DNA of 64,000 bases, taken from contig CAYJMS010000004.1 of assembly GCA_964371615.1 (NCBI GenBank), forward strand, positions 310,001 through 374,000. The letters are read 5' to 3'. Positions within the stretch are counted from its first letter, which is position 1. Every line of letters begins with the position of its first letter. Source of the stretch: SpSt-333 sp964371615. Lineage in GTDB: Bacteria; Bacteroidota; Ignavibacteria; UBA10030; UBA8401. This document shows positions 28,004 through 36,628 of this stretch, in pieces. A program made the position numbers and the translations under genes. Below the pieces are notes generated by a model. The model saw nothing but the letters and a program-made list of their open reading frames with translations, made no database searches and was not told where the DNA came from.

Positions 28004-29188
28004 TCAGTGTTTCCTTAACCGGCCTTCGATGGCGGCCAGCAGCAAATCATGATCCACCGGTTTGGTAAAATAAAGGTCTAATCCAAGCCGCAAGCCTGCC
28101 CGGATCACTTTGTCATCCTTGATCCGGCTCATAAAAAAGAACGGAACATGCTTCAGCGTCGGATGCTGCTGCAATTTTTCGAAGAGCGAAAAACCGTCCA
28201 ATCCCGACGAACTAAAAACGATTTCGGTCAGCACCAGTTGCGGAAAATGATTGATGATCTTCTGGAATGCATCTTCAACCCTGAGCGCCGGGATGACGTC
28301 ATAGTGATGATCTTTAAAAAATTGAATCAGCGGGGTGATGTGGTCTCTTTCGGGATCGACGAGCAGTATGGTCGCCTTGGTCGGCGTCCCCTTTTTTGCT
28401 TCCTGAATTTTGTTTTCAAGCGCATGATGCTCATCGGTGTTAATGTCATACCGTTTACGCATCAACTCCAATGTCTCGCGTTCATTGGTGGTCAGCACAC
28501 CGTCGCGCCAGGCAAGTTTAAGCGCTTCGATGTAAGCATCGAGTTTTACTTCCCGTTCGATATCAAAATGTTCTTTATTGGAGATGTTGAAGATATCGCG
28601 CACTTTTTTCAACTCATGCTCTTCTTCCGGAGTCATTTTACCGTCAAACCATACTTCCTTCATCAACTCACGGTACATCGAATTGCTTCCCCCCGATTTT
28701 ACCGGCGGTGCAACGGCGGCGGCAGCGGGTGCGGCGGGGGCCGGTTTGGCAAAAAATTGTTCCGCCTCTTTTTTTTGCTGCTGCTGCAACTCCTCTATCC
28801 TGTCGGAATACGCACGGGCAAAGAAATTCTTCGGATCGGCTCTATAGACTTCGGAGACTTTATTGAGCGCCATTTTGTAGTTCTGCGCTTTGATCAGCTC
28901 TTCCGCTTCCGCCAGCAGTTTTGCGGTGATTGCCCCCTTTTCGTCCTCGCTCAATCCGGTTTTTGCATCGAGTCCGCTGCTGCTCGCCGACCGTTTTTGC
29001 ATCATGATAATGCGCTCTCGAAACGAGCGGGCAAGGACATTCCTCGGATCGATCGCCAACGCCTGGTCGATCTGCACCAATCCCTCGTCAAACCGATTGT
29101 AACGGAAGTATTCGTCCGCCGCACGCAGATGCTTTGTGATCGTTTCTTTTTGCTGCTGTTCCACACTTGTGGATTTATTTCCAAACAT
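28004..29188 (-). CDS. TPR protein with degenerate response-regulator receiver domain
   Basis: Cytoplasmic protein of 394 residues, function unknown. Two TPR-like helical repeats (about 17-60 and 85-130), an Ala/Pro linker (145-167), two copies of a helical module with the pattern DGxxTxxExxxLxxxRxxxxI (about 170-215 and 220-262), then a CheY-like receiver (272-394). In the receiver, the phosphate-accepting Asp is replaced by Glu322 (LVLTEIV), while Ser354 and Lys376 (YFTKPVD) are kept and the first acidic pair is reduced to Asp278 followed by Pro. It is therefore probably not phosphorylated normally. ATG 29188 has a GGGGAAA site. It sits between a DinB gene and a FadL-like barrel, each set off by terminators. 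Confidence 0.82.
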   Translation of the reverse strand: MFGNKSTSVEQQQKETITKHLRAADEYFRYNRFDEGLVQIDQALAIDPRNVLARSFRERIIMMQKRSASSSGLDAKTGLSEDEKGAITAKLLAEAEELIKAQNYKMALNKVSEVYRADPKNFFARAYSDRIEELQQQQKKEAEQFFAKPAPAAPAAAAVAPPVKSGGSNSMYRELMKEVWFDGKMTPEEEHELKKVRDIFNISNKEHFDIEREVKLDAYIEALKLAWRDGVLTTNERETLELMRKRYDINTDEHHALENKIQEAKKGTPTKATILLVDPERDHITPLIQFFKDHHYDVIPALRVEDAFQKIINHFPQLVLTEIVFSSSGLDGFSLFEKLQQHPTLKHVPFFFMSRIKDDKVIRAGLRLGLDLYFTKPVDHDLLLAAIEGRLRKH

Positions 29189-29259
29189 GATATTTCCCCC
29201 CGGTAATCGCTCCGTTCAAACTATATAATGTTGGAGAGAAAGACAAGTATAAAATAGAA

Positions 29260-29283
29260 CAGCCGTTCTGTTAAGAACGGCTG
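29260..29283 (-). terminator. Hairpin terminator of the lipoprotein/FadL operon
   Basis: Ten-base-pair perfect stem CAGCCGTTCT/AGAACGGCTG with loop GTTA, beginning 27 bases after the stop codon at 29310. The minus-strand continuation TTCTATTTTATAC is moderately U-rich. Confidence 0.7.
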
Positions 29284-29309
29284 CCGGAAATTTTTATTGT
29301 GTGGCGATT

Positions 29310-30752
29310 TTAAAATCGATAACTCACCGTAACGTTCATCACTGTAGTAGAAATTGATTCATTAGATCGTGATGGATTTACCATGCCGGGCAGTGTGTAC
29401 TGATTGCGAAATGCTTCGGATGAACCAAATCCAATCGCGCCGTCGAGCACGATGTTGCGCTGAATAAAGATCCCGACACCGCCGGTATAGAGCACCTGAT
29501 CGTACGAACTCGGATCGCCTTTGTACGGAGACGGATTCAATGAATATCCTCCGCGAAGACGGACATCCGTTCCGGGAATATCAAATTCCGCACCGAAACG
29601 GTACCCCGTGGTTGCACGGAATTTGGATTGCAGTGCGACATTTCCCCGCTCCAGCGCGGGGTTGTCGGTCCATTCGATTTGTGTCCAGTCGGTATGTTCC
29701 ACGTCGGCCGCCAGCAGAAGCTGCGGTATGATGTAGTACGATGCGCCGACGCCGAATGTCCATGCCGAACTGACGCCATATTCATTTGTTGCATCATAAG
29801 AATATTGCATATCCGGAGAGGAATTATTCAACCATGTGCCGGCAGCATCAAAGACGCTTTCTCCCGCATCGGTGTAAGTTTCTTTTACCGTCGTTGCCGT
29901 CGGTGATTTGGCGATCACGCCAATCCTGAATGCTTCGCCGCGGTACATCAAACCGAATGTAAATCCCGCTCCGCTGATTTCACTGCTCAGGTAATTGTCC
30001 AGGTAGAATTTGTTGAAACGGAGGTAGGCGGAATCCCGCGGGAGATTTGACTGGGTGTTATTATAATTATTGTTGATGTCTTCTTCGATATAATTCCGCG
30101 TATAATCAAATGTACCGGAAAAGATATTCAGCGACACGCCCATCGAAAAATTCTCTTCAACATCCACCGCGCCGGCAAACGACCATTGTCCGAGACTCCC
30201 TCCCTCTTTGATCGTTACTGTTTGATTCACATTCTTCTGAACCGCCGTGTATCCCGCAGTATTGGTGAGATAAACATTAAAGGGTATGTCATAATTTGCA
30301 TCATTGTCGTATAACGACGGAATGATGGAACTCTGTGTGTTGTATCCGGACGATTTCAGTGTCGATGCAAAATCGGCGATCCGGTTGTACCCAAATGCAA
30401 ACACCAAACTTCCGCGTACCGTCGGAAAGGGAAAAACAAAACCGAGATTATCAATCCCGGTCGCGGTGGTCGATGCAGTGGAAACATTGCCGAGATATGT
30501 CGCTTCGTTAGTCATGCCGTAGCTGGTAATGCCGCCGGCAAATTCCAGCCGCCGCATTTGTGCCAGGCCGGCAGGGTTCCAGTATGCAGCGCTGTAATCG
30601 TCCGAAACGCCGATGTAGGCATTCCCCATTCCCTGCGCACGGGATCCGATGCCATTGCCGCGTGTGGAATAGCGGGCAGCATCTTCAAGAAATTGCGCGA
30701 AGGACAATGTGATCATTATAATAGAGAGTGATAGAATCTTCAGCATTCTCAT
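29310..30752 (-). CDS. OmpP1/FadL-family outer membrane protein
   Basis: Outer membrane beta-barrel of 480 residues, related to the long-chain fatty acid transporter FadL and other hydrophobic-compound porins. Signal peptide ends near LSFAQ. The mature N-terminus has the family pattern GSRAQGMGNAYIGVSDDYSAAYWNPAGLA, shared in part with the PorV-like barrels in this window. The barrel ends with an aromatic residue (VTVSYRF). Transported compound unknown. The ATG at 30752 lies 24 bases after the upstream lipoprotein gene, so the three genes 32443-29310 form one operon that closes with the terminator at 29260-29283. An ATG two codons later would be equally possible. Confidence 0.9.
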   Translation of the reverse strand: MRMLKILSLSIIMITLSFAQFLEDAARYSTRGNGIGSRAQGMGNAYIGVSDDYSAAYWNPAGLAQMRRLEFAGGITSYGMTNEATYLGNVSTASTTATGIDNLGFVFPFPTVRGSLVFAFGYNRIADFASTLKSSGYNTQSSIIPSLYDNDANYDIPFNVYLTNTAGYTAVQKNVNQTVTIKEGGSLGQWSFAGAVDVEENFSMGVSLNIFSGTFDYTRNYIEEDINNNYNNTQSNLPRDSAYLRFNKFYLDNYLSSEISGAGFTFGLMYRGEAFRIGVIAKSPTATTVKETYTDAGESVFDAAGTWLNNSSPDMQYSYDATNEYGVSSAWTFGVGASYYIIPQLLLAADVEHTDWTQIEWTDNPALERGNVALQSKFRATTGYRFGAEFDIPGTDVRLRGGYSLNPSPYKGDPSSYDQVLYTGGVGIFIQRNIVLDGAIGFGSSEAFRNQYTLPGMVNPSRSNESISTTVMNVTVSYRF

Positions 30753-30776
30753 TGTGGTTGCCTCATCAAAAAAAGA

Positions 30777-31433
30777 TTATCGTGGCCTGTTACCATCGTC
30801 CCGCGTCGGGCTGTCGGTTCTTGTCCGATTTCCGGTGGTGGTGCCGCTGTCAGAGCGGGTCCGTTCCGTACCGGTCGCGGGCGATGCAGCATTCGACGGT
30901 GTTGTTGTCACTGCCGGAGCCGGCGTCGCTGCATTTGTTACGCCGCTTGCCGGGGAGACGACAGGAGATGCTTGTACCGGTTCACGTCCGGTTCCGTTAT
31001 CACGCGTCGGACCGGTAACGCGGACTCGGCCGCCGGATTGTCCCTGCGTTGCTCCCGATCCCTGCACTGTTACTGCCGGCGGAAGCCACCATGGAGTGAT
31101 AAGGTCGGGCCGGGGAGCAAAATACACTTCGTCGTACGGCGAGTAATACTCCGAACCGCTCCAAAAGGTCGGATCAAGACGAGTTCCATGCACCGACATC
31201 ACGCCGTAATACTGCTGATCGATATACCGGTCATCAAGTTCCGCGCGGCTGTGACACGAAACGCAGCTTTGCTGAAAATTTAAAGAATATGATTGATCGG
31301 CATGCACCGATGTTAATTGTTCACGCCGAACCTGAGTGTATTCCTGCGGCGTCATCAGCTGTGTGTAACAGCCGGCTGTCGTTAATGACAGGAACAACGT
31401 AAGACTTAAAAATATTTTTTCGTTTTGTTTCAT
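30777..31433 (-). CDS. Lipoprotein with a single CxxCH motif and disordered tail
   Basis: Predicted lipoprotein of 218 residues, function unknown. Lipobox TTAGC with Cys22, then CYTQLMTPQEY, closely similar to the N-terminus of the next lipoprotein upstream (CYTELTTREY). A CVSCH motif at residues 57-61 is of the kind that binds haem c covalently. The region after residue 115 is rich in Thr, Pro, Gly and Arg and looks disordered. Only one motif is present and there is no obvious distal Met ligand signature, so haem attachment is a possibility, not a result. ATG 31433 lies 2 bases after the stop of the upstream gene. Confidence 0.78.
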   Translation of the reverse strand: MKQNEKIFLSLTLFLSLTTAGCYTQLMTPQEYTQVRREQLTSVHADQSYSLNFQQSCVSCHSRAELDDRYIDQQYYGVMSVHGTRLDPTFWSGSEYYSPYDEVYFAPRPDLITPWWLPPAVTVQGSGATQGQSGGRVRVTGPTRDNGTGREPVQASPVVSPASGVTNAATPAPAVTTTPSNAASPATGTERTRSDSGTTTGNRTRTDSPTRDDGNRPR

Positions 31434-31435
31434 GC

Positions 31436-32443
31436 TTACTCTGTCCGTTTTCTTCCTCCGCTGTTGCTGCTGCCGGTCGAGCCGGAATTCCCGGATCTGG
31501 GCGCGGAGGATGCGGGCGCCTGTTGTGCCGGGGGAGGAGAATACGATCGCCGTTCTTCTCTCGGCCGCTGTGTCTTTCCGGAACTGCTCCCTCCGTCATT
31601 TCGTTTTGCCGGTGCAACGGATTCCGGTACGTTCCGGTTTTTTTTCTCCGCCGGACGTGTTTGGGGTCTCGTTCCTTCGGGTCGCGGCTGATTGCTGCCG
31701 GCATCGGTCCTCCGCGGTTCCTTTTGTCGGATTGTCGGACGCCCTGCGGTTCGCTCATTGTTTTCCGGACGCTGACGATCCTGCTTTTGACGTTCCCACC
31801 ACGGAATATCATTGGCTGAACGTTCTTTTATGGTGACGGCTTGCGTCGGCAGCGGTTCGCGAATACGAACACCCGATGCAACTTCTGTTCCGGTTGTTGT
31901 CCCCACACCGCCAACCGGTCGTGATCTCTCTCCGGGATCGGTGTTGTCACGCGTAGCGCCGTTATCGCGAATTCTGCCTGGATTTCCACCCGGCGTATTC
32001 GGATACGAAGGATACGGATAGTATGTTGGATAATACGCCACCGGCGGATAATACGGATATGGATACCACGGATCATAAATCGGCGGCCACCATGGCGTCG
32101 GATACAGAATCACATAACCCGGATAATGATACCACCACCAGGGACGATTGAGGCCCCAATAATAGTCGTCATAATACGAGGAATAGTAACCCCCGATCCA
32201 GGAAGAATGATAGGTCGGATAGTAATAGTTAAACGATAGCCTGAAACGAGACCGTCGATAATCATCGTCAAGATAGTAATGATTATTAACGGTGATCTCC
32301 TCTTCGGTATATGATGTATCCGAGTCTGTTGCGTAGTACGGTTCTTCGTATTCCCTCGTTGTCAGTTCCGTATAGCATCCGGAAAAGATGAGGATTACGG
32401 CAAAGAGCAGCAACGGGAAGACCTTCGTCATCACGGTTTTCAT
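31436..32443 (-). CDS. Tyr/Trp/Pro-rich lipoprotein
   Basis: Predicted lipoprotein of 335 residues, not recognised as a known family. Lipobox IFSGC with Cys23. Residues 45-155 are extremely rich in Tyr, Trp and Pro (for example YYSSYYDDYYWGLNRPWWWY), and the C-terminal half is Arg/Pro/Ser/Gly-rich and probably disordered. Such sequences are found in surface adhesive or structural proteins, but no function can be assigned. The ATG at 32443 has AGGTG 7 bases upstream and starts the signal; a longer frame from 32488 is unlikely. Its N-terminus resembles the CxxCH lipoprotein downstream, so the pair probably arose by duplication followed by divergence. Confidence 0.78.
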   Translation of the reverse strand: MKTVMTKVFPLLLFAVILIFSGCYTELTTREYEEPYYATDSDTSYTEEEITVNNHYYLDDDYRRSRFRLSFNYYYPTYHSSWIGGYYSSYYDDYYWGLNRPWWWYHYPGYVILYPTPWWPPIYDPWYPYPYYPPVAYYPTYYPYPSYPNTPGGNPGRIRDNGATRDNTDPGERSRPVGGVGTTTGTEVASGVRIREPLPTQAVTIKERSANDIPWWERQKQDRQRPENNERTAGRPTIRQKEPRRTDAGSNQPRPEGTRPQTRPAEKKNRNVPESVAPAKRNDGGSSSGKTQRPREERRSYSPPPAQQAPASSAPRSGNSGSTGSSNSGGRKRTE

Positions 32444-32625
32444 AGCGCACCTCGTAAGAATTTGTTCATTGTTCAGAACAGCAAACAAGGGAAGTACATT
32501 CCCTGGTCTTTGGACAACTGTACTAAATTGCAGGATTAATCAATTAGTAGCAAGGGGTATTTAGGGGCAATTTCCTTCAAAATAAGGGATTTATTTTGTC
32601 AAGATGAGCCATGGCAACGTCGTCG

Positions 32626-33390
32626 TTACAGGGTCATCACATAATCAACTTTTAAAGTCCTGTTCGCAAAACTGACATTGTTCTGATTCTTCACCACATT
32701 CTTCAGATCGAAACCAAGCGTCAATCCGCCGGAAAGAGACCACCGGATACCGGCATTGAGATAACCGTTCCCTTTACCGTACGCCAGGCCATGATTATCG
32801 TTAAAGGCAAAATCGTATTCCGCCAACAGGGAAATCTCCGAGCCAATGGATTTTTCGACGCCGAGGAAGACGTTCATATCCTTGTCGCCGTCCTTTTTTT
32901 CCATGCTCCAGTTCACGCCGCCGTGAAACGAAAGAAATCCGAGCATCGAATAATTTTTGCTGGCAGCAATGAAGATACCGCGCGACTTGATTGTGAACCG
33001 CTCCAATGAATCGATATAGGTTTCCTTCCCCTGCGAATCGAATCCGAATGCAATGGCCGGGAGCGCTTCGCTCTCATCGATAATACGGTATTTGATCATC
33101 ACGCCGGGAAGTTTTTGTCCGTCGACTTTGTTCTTTCCGATCACGCCGACGCCGCCGTACGAGATGCCGAATGTCAGATGATCGAGCGCGCCGGCATACA
33201 ATCCGGCCATCACGCCGCCGTCCTGGAAGAAATTGGATTCAAATGAAAATGCACCCCGCTTCAGCACTCCCGCCGTCGGAGCGTCGACGAGATACCGCGG
33301 TTCGATGGTCGCCGCATCGCCGGCGCTGTTCTGCGCAACGGCAAATGTTGTGATCATTACGGTCAATAAGGCGATCGCGATAGTTTTCAT
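32626..33390 (-). CDS. Predicted outer membrane beta-barrel protein, unknown family
   Basis: Protein of 254 residues with a signal peptide (MKTIAIALLTVMITTFAVAQ) and alternating beta-strand sequence ending in VDYVMTL. Motifs such as LAEYDFAF and NAGIRWSLSGGLTLGFDLKN fit transmembrane beta-hairpins. It resembles small porin-like outer membrane proteins in general, but I cannot place it in a named family. ATG 33390 has GGGAAA upstream and begins the signal peptide; the longer frame to 33450 overlaps the cysS stop region. A 44-base gap to cysS suggests it may be read from the cysS transcript. Confidence 0.75.
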   Translation of the reverse strand: MKTIAIALLTVMITTFAVAQNSAGDAATIEPRYLVDAPTAGVLKRGAFSFESNFFQDGGVMAGLYAGALDHLTFGISYGGVGVIGKNKVDGQKLPGVMIKYRIIDESEALPAIAFGFDSQGKETYIDSLERFTIKSRGIFIAASKNYSMLGFLSFHGGVNWSMEKKDGDKDMNVFLGVEKSIGSEISLLAEYDFAFNDNHGLAYGKGNGYLNAGIRWSLSGGLTLGFDLKNVVKNQNNVSFANRTLKVDYVMTL

Positions 33391-33434
33391 CTTTTTCCCT
33401 GTCGTATAAGAGTACCGGTACAGTGTACGAAAAA

Positions 33435-34874
33435 TTATGTTCTTTTCCATGTTGTTCCCTCTTTCCCGTCTTCTAAAACAATTCCCGCCGCCTTCAGGTC
33501 GTCGCGAATCTTGTCGGAGATGGCGAAATTCTTATTCTTCCGGGCATCATTCCGTATCGCAATCAGCAGTTCCATCAATTGCGGTTCACTGGACGATCCG
33601 GTTGCGCTGCTTTGAACCGACAAGCCGAGAATTTCTTCCAGAGCGTGGGTGAGAAATTGATCGACGCTGACGAGAAATGTGTGGGAAGCGTTGGCAGCGT
33701 CGTTCAACAGATCGTTTGTCTCGCGTATGAGTTCGAACAGCACGCCGATTGCCAGCGGCGCATTGAAATCGTCATCCATCGCTTCAAAAAATCTCTTCCG
33801 ATATTCGTCGAACGACGTGATGAACTCCTTTGTTCCTTTTCGCTGTTTGGTAATTTCGTTTTTCAATCGTATTAAGGCAGCGGTGAGTTTATCAAATCCC
33901 TTTGCTGCCGCATCGATCGCCTGTTCGCTGAAATCGAGCGTACTGCGGTAGTGGCTCTGCAGAATAAAGAATCGGATCACCAGCGGATCGAATTTTTTAA
34001 ACGCATCTTTTAGCGTGATGAAATTCCCGAGGGACTTCCCCATCTTTTGACCGTACACGGTGATCAGGTTGTTGTGCATCCAGTACTTCACGAACTGTTT
34101 CCCTGTGGAGCATTCGCTCTGGGCGATCTCGCATTCGTGATGCGGAAATTGATTGTCCATTCCGCCGCCGTGAATGTCGAAGGTCTCGCCGAGATACTTC
34201 ATCGACATGGCGGAACATTCCAGATGCCAGCCAGGATATCCCATGCTCCACGGCGAGTTCCACTGCATGATGTGACTCGGTTCTGCTTTTTTCCAGAGGG
34301 CGAAGTCGGCGGGATTTCTTTTTTCCGTTTTTACATCCACCCGCGTTCCGCTTTCTGCTTCTTCCAGTGTCCTGCCGGATAGTTTTCCGTACTGTTTGTC
34401 CTTGGTAACGTCGAAATATACCGACCCGTTCACTTCATAGGCGAATCCCTTGGCCAGCAGATCCTGCGTCATGACGATCTGCTCGGGAATATGTCCGGTA
34501 GCACGGGGTGAAATGTCGGGCCGGAGAATATTCAGCGCATCCATATCCGCAAAATATTCCCGCGTATATAATTCCACCACCTGCATGGGATGGAGTTTTT
34601 CTTTCTGCGCCTGTTTGGCGATTTTATCCTCCCCGGTGTCGGCATCGTCGGTCAGATGTCCCACGTCGGTGATATTCTGAACGTACGTGACGTTGTATTT
34701 GAGATACCGCAAATACCGGAAGACAATATCGAATGAGATGTAACTTTTTGCATGGCCGAGATGCGACAAACCGTAGACGGTCGGGCCGCAGACATACATT
34801 TTTACAACGCCGGGGGTAATTGGTGTGAATTCTTCCTTTTTACGCGTCAGACTATTATAGATTTGTAAAGACAT
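33435..34874 (-). CDS. cysS: Cysteinyl-tRNA synthetase
   Basis: Class I aminoacyl-tRNA synthetase that charges tRNA-Cys; 479 residues. It has the zinc-binding CGPTVYG, the HIGH-type motif SHLGHAKS, the KMSKS-type motif KMGKSLGNF, and further zinc-site residues in LECSAMSMKYLG and HHECEIAQSE. The length is normal. A GTG at 34883 that overlaps the recN stop as GTGA is an alternative start; the ATG at 34874 fits the family N-terminus better. The gene follows recN with almost no gap, so the two are likely cotranscribed. Confidence 0.97.
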   Translation of the reverse strand: MSLQIYNSLTRKKEEFTPITPGVVKMYVCGPTVYGLSHLGHAKSYISFDIVFRYLRYLKYNVTYVQNITDVGHLTDDADTGEDKIAKQAQKEKLHPMQVVELYTREYFADMDALNILRPDISPRATGHIPEQIVMTQDLLAKGFAYEVNGSVYFDVTKDKQYGKLSGRTLEEAESGTRVDVKTEKRNPADFALWKKAEPSHIMQWNSPWSMGYPGWHLECSAMSMKYLGETFDIHGGGMDNQFPHHECEIAQSECSTGKQFVKYWMHNNLITVYGQKMGKSLGNFITLKDAFKKFDPLVIRFFILQSHYRSTLDFSEQAIDAAAKGFDKLTAALIRLKNEITKQRKGTKEFITSFDEYRKRFFEAMDDDFNAPLAIGVLFELIRETNDLLNDAANASHTFLVSVDQFLTHALEEILGLSVQSSATGSSSEPQLMELLIAIRNDARKNKNFAISDKIRDDLKAAGIVLEDGKEGTTWKRT

Positions 34875-34879
34875 AGTGC

Positions 34880-36589
34880 TCACTTTTTTCCCATTAATTC
34901 CCGGGCAGATTTCATTCCCGCTTCTGTTACTTCCGCTCCGCTCAGGAGTTTGGCAATTTCTTTTACTCTATCATCCGATCCGAGTTTTCGCAACCGGGTT
35001 GTTGTTTTTTTGTTCGCCTCGATTTTTTCTACGGCAAAATGCGTATCCGCCAGTCCAGCAATTTGCGGAAGATGCGTTATGGCAATGACCTGATGATGCG
35101 ACGACAATTTTTTTAAGCTGAGACCGACCGCCTGACCGATGCGGCCGCTGACGCCGGTGTCGATCTCATCGAAGATCAGCAGAGGGGTCTTGTCCGATTG
35201 CGCCAGGGCGGATTTCAATGCCAGCATAATGCGCGAGACTTCTCCGCCGGAAGCGACTTTGACCAGCGGTTTTACCTCTTCCCCGGTGTTGGTGGAGAGG
35301 AAGAATTCCACCCGGTCGACGCCGGAGGATGTGGCATCAAAATGATCGCGGCCGATTTTGACGGCAAGTCGATGAGAGGCCGGATCGACTTTCTGTTGTT
35401 CTATGACGGTGACAAATTTTCCTTTTGCGATTCCGAGTTCGACCAGTGAGGAGATGATCGCCTTTTCCAATTTCCCGGCATGTTCTTTTCGTTTTTGGGT
35501 AAGCCGTTCCGCCAATCGTCCGCATTCCGTCCGTACCGCAGCGATTTCCTTTTCGAGTTTTGCGATCTCCCCTTCGAAGTTCGCTGCAATTGCAAACTCT
35601 TCGCCGATCTTCTTCCGGAATTCGATCAACAGATCGACGGTACCGCCGTATTTTTTCTTCAGCAATGTCAGCGCACCGAGACGGTCGCGTATCTCTTCCA
35701 GGCGGACGGGATCGAATTCCACCCGCGATGCATATTGCTGCACTTGCTTCGATATTTCATCCACCACCACTTCGGCGCCGCGGAGTTCGTTGACCGATTC
35801 CGACAAAGTGGAATCAATCTGCGCCAATTGCTCCAACATCTTTCGTGCTTTTGCCAATCCATCCCGAGCGGAGGTCTCCTCGTCATACAGCAGCTGACGT
35901 ATGCCGCCGGTCAACTCATGGATCTTTTCGGTATTCTCTAAAATTTTCAATTCGGATTCGAGTTTATCCTCTTCACCGACGTGCGGATCGACAGCATCGA
36001 TCTCTTTAATCTGAAATTCATACAACGATTTCTTCGCTTTTAATTGTTCTTCCTGATCCTGCAAATCCTTCTTCTTTCCAACGAGAGAAGCCAGTGTGCG
36101 GTACGATGCATGGTATTCCTGGATCTCTTTTCCAGTGCCGCCAAAGTCGTCCAAAAAATCGATGTGCGTTTCCGGACGAAGCACGGACTGATGTTCGTGC
36201 TGTCCATGCAGATCCACCAGCACATCGCCGATCTCTTTCAGCATCGACACCGAAACCGGAGAGTCGTTTACGAAACAACGACTCGTTCCCTTATTCGACA
36301 CCTCGCGCCGAACGATCAGTTCGTTCGTCTTCTCATTTTCATTCGCTTCCAGAATTGCGGCAATGCGGCTGTTGCGAGAAATATCAAAGACTCCTTCCAC
36401 CACCGCTTTGTCCTCGCCGGTGCGAATCATCTCTGCACTGGCCCGTTCCCCGAGCAGCAGTCCTAAAGCGTCAATCAAGATAGACTTTCCCGCCCCGGTT
36501 TCACCGGTTATAATTGTAAGACCGGCAGAAAATTCGACGGAAATCTCTTCGATGAGAGCGTAATTTTTAATGAGGAGTGATTTCAGCAT
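34880..36589 (-). CDS. recN: DNA repair protein RecN
   Basis: SMC-like ATPase acting in double-strand break repair; 569 residues. N-terminal Walker A (GETGAGKSILIDAL), long central coiled-coil arms (about 160-360), ABC signature ASGGEVSRIMLALK, Walker B LLIFDEIDTGVSG, and the ITHLPQIA switch region. The layout and length match the family throughout. ATG 36589 has only a weak ribosome binding site. Downstream cysS overlaps its stop. A 39-base gap separates it from the mqnA-like gene upstream, so it may be part of the same long transcript. Confidence 0.97.
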   Translation of the reverse strand: MLKSLLIKNYALIEEISVEFSAGLTIITGETGAGKSILIDALGLLLGERASAEMIRTGEDKAVVEGVFDISRNSRIAAILEANENEKTNELIVRREVSNKGTSRCFVNDSPVSVSMLKEIGDVLVDLHGQHEHQSVLRPETHIDFLDDFGGTGKEIQEYHASYRTLASLVGKKKDLQDQEEQLKAKKSLYEFQIKEIDAVDPHVGEEDKLESELKILENTEKIHELTGGIRQLLYDEETSARDGLAKARKMLEQLAQIDSTLSESVNELRGAEVVVDEISKQVQQYASRVEFDPVRLEEIRDRLGALTLLKKKYGGTVDLLIEFRKKIGEEFAIAANFEGEIAKLEKEIAAVRTECGRLAERLTQKRKEHAGKLEKAIISSLVELGIAKGKFVTVIEQQKVDPASHRLAVKIGRDHFDATSSGVDRVEFFLSTNTGEEVKPLVKVASGGEVSRIMLALKSALAQSDKTPLLIFDEIDTGVSGRIGQAVGLSLKKLSSHHQVIAITHLPQIAGLADTHFAVEKIEANKKTTTRLRKLGSDDRVKEIAKLLSGAEVTEAGMKSARELMGKK

Positions 36590-36628
36590 GCGAAGTCAAG
36601 GTACACTGAAAAACAGTTAGTTTCAATA

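Noticed and set aside
28148..29206. 352-codon open frame on the plus strand
   Set aside because: It lies wholly opposite the TPR/receiver gene, has no signature of its own and no ribosome binding site; a shadow of biased codon use.
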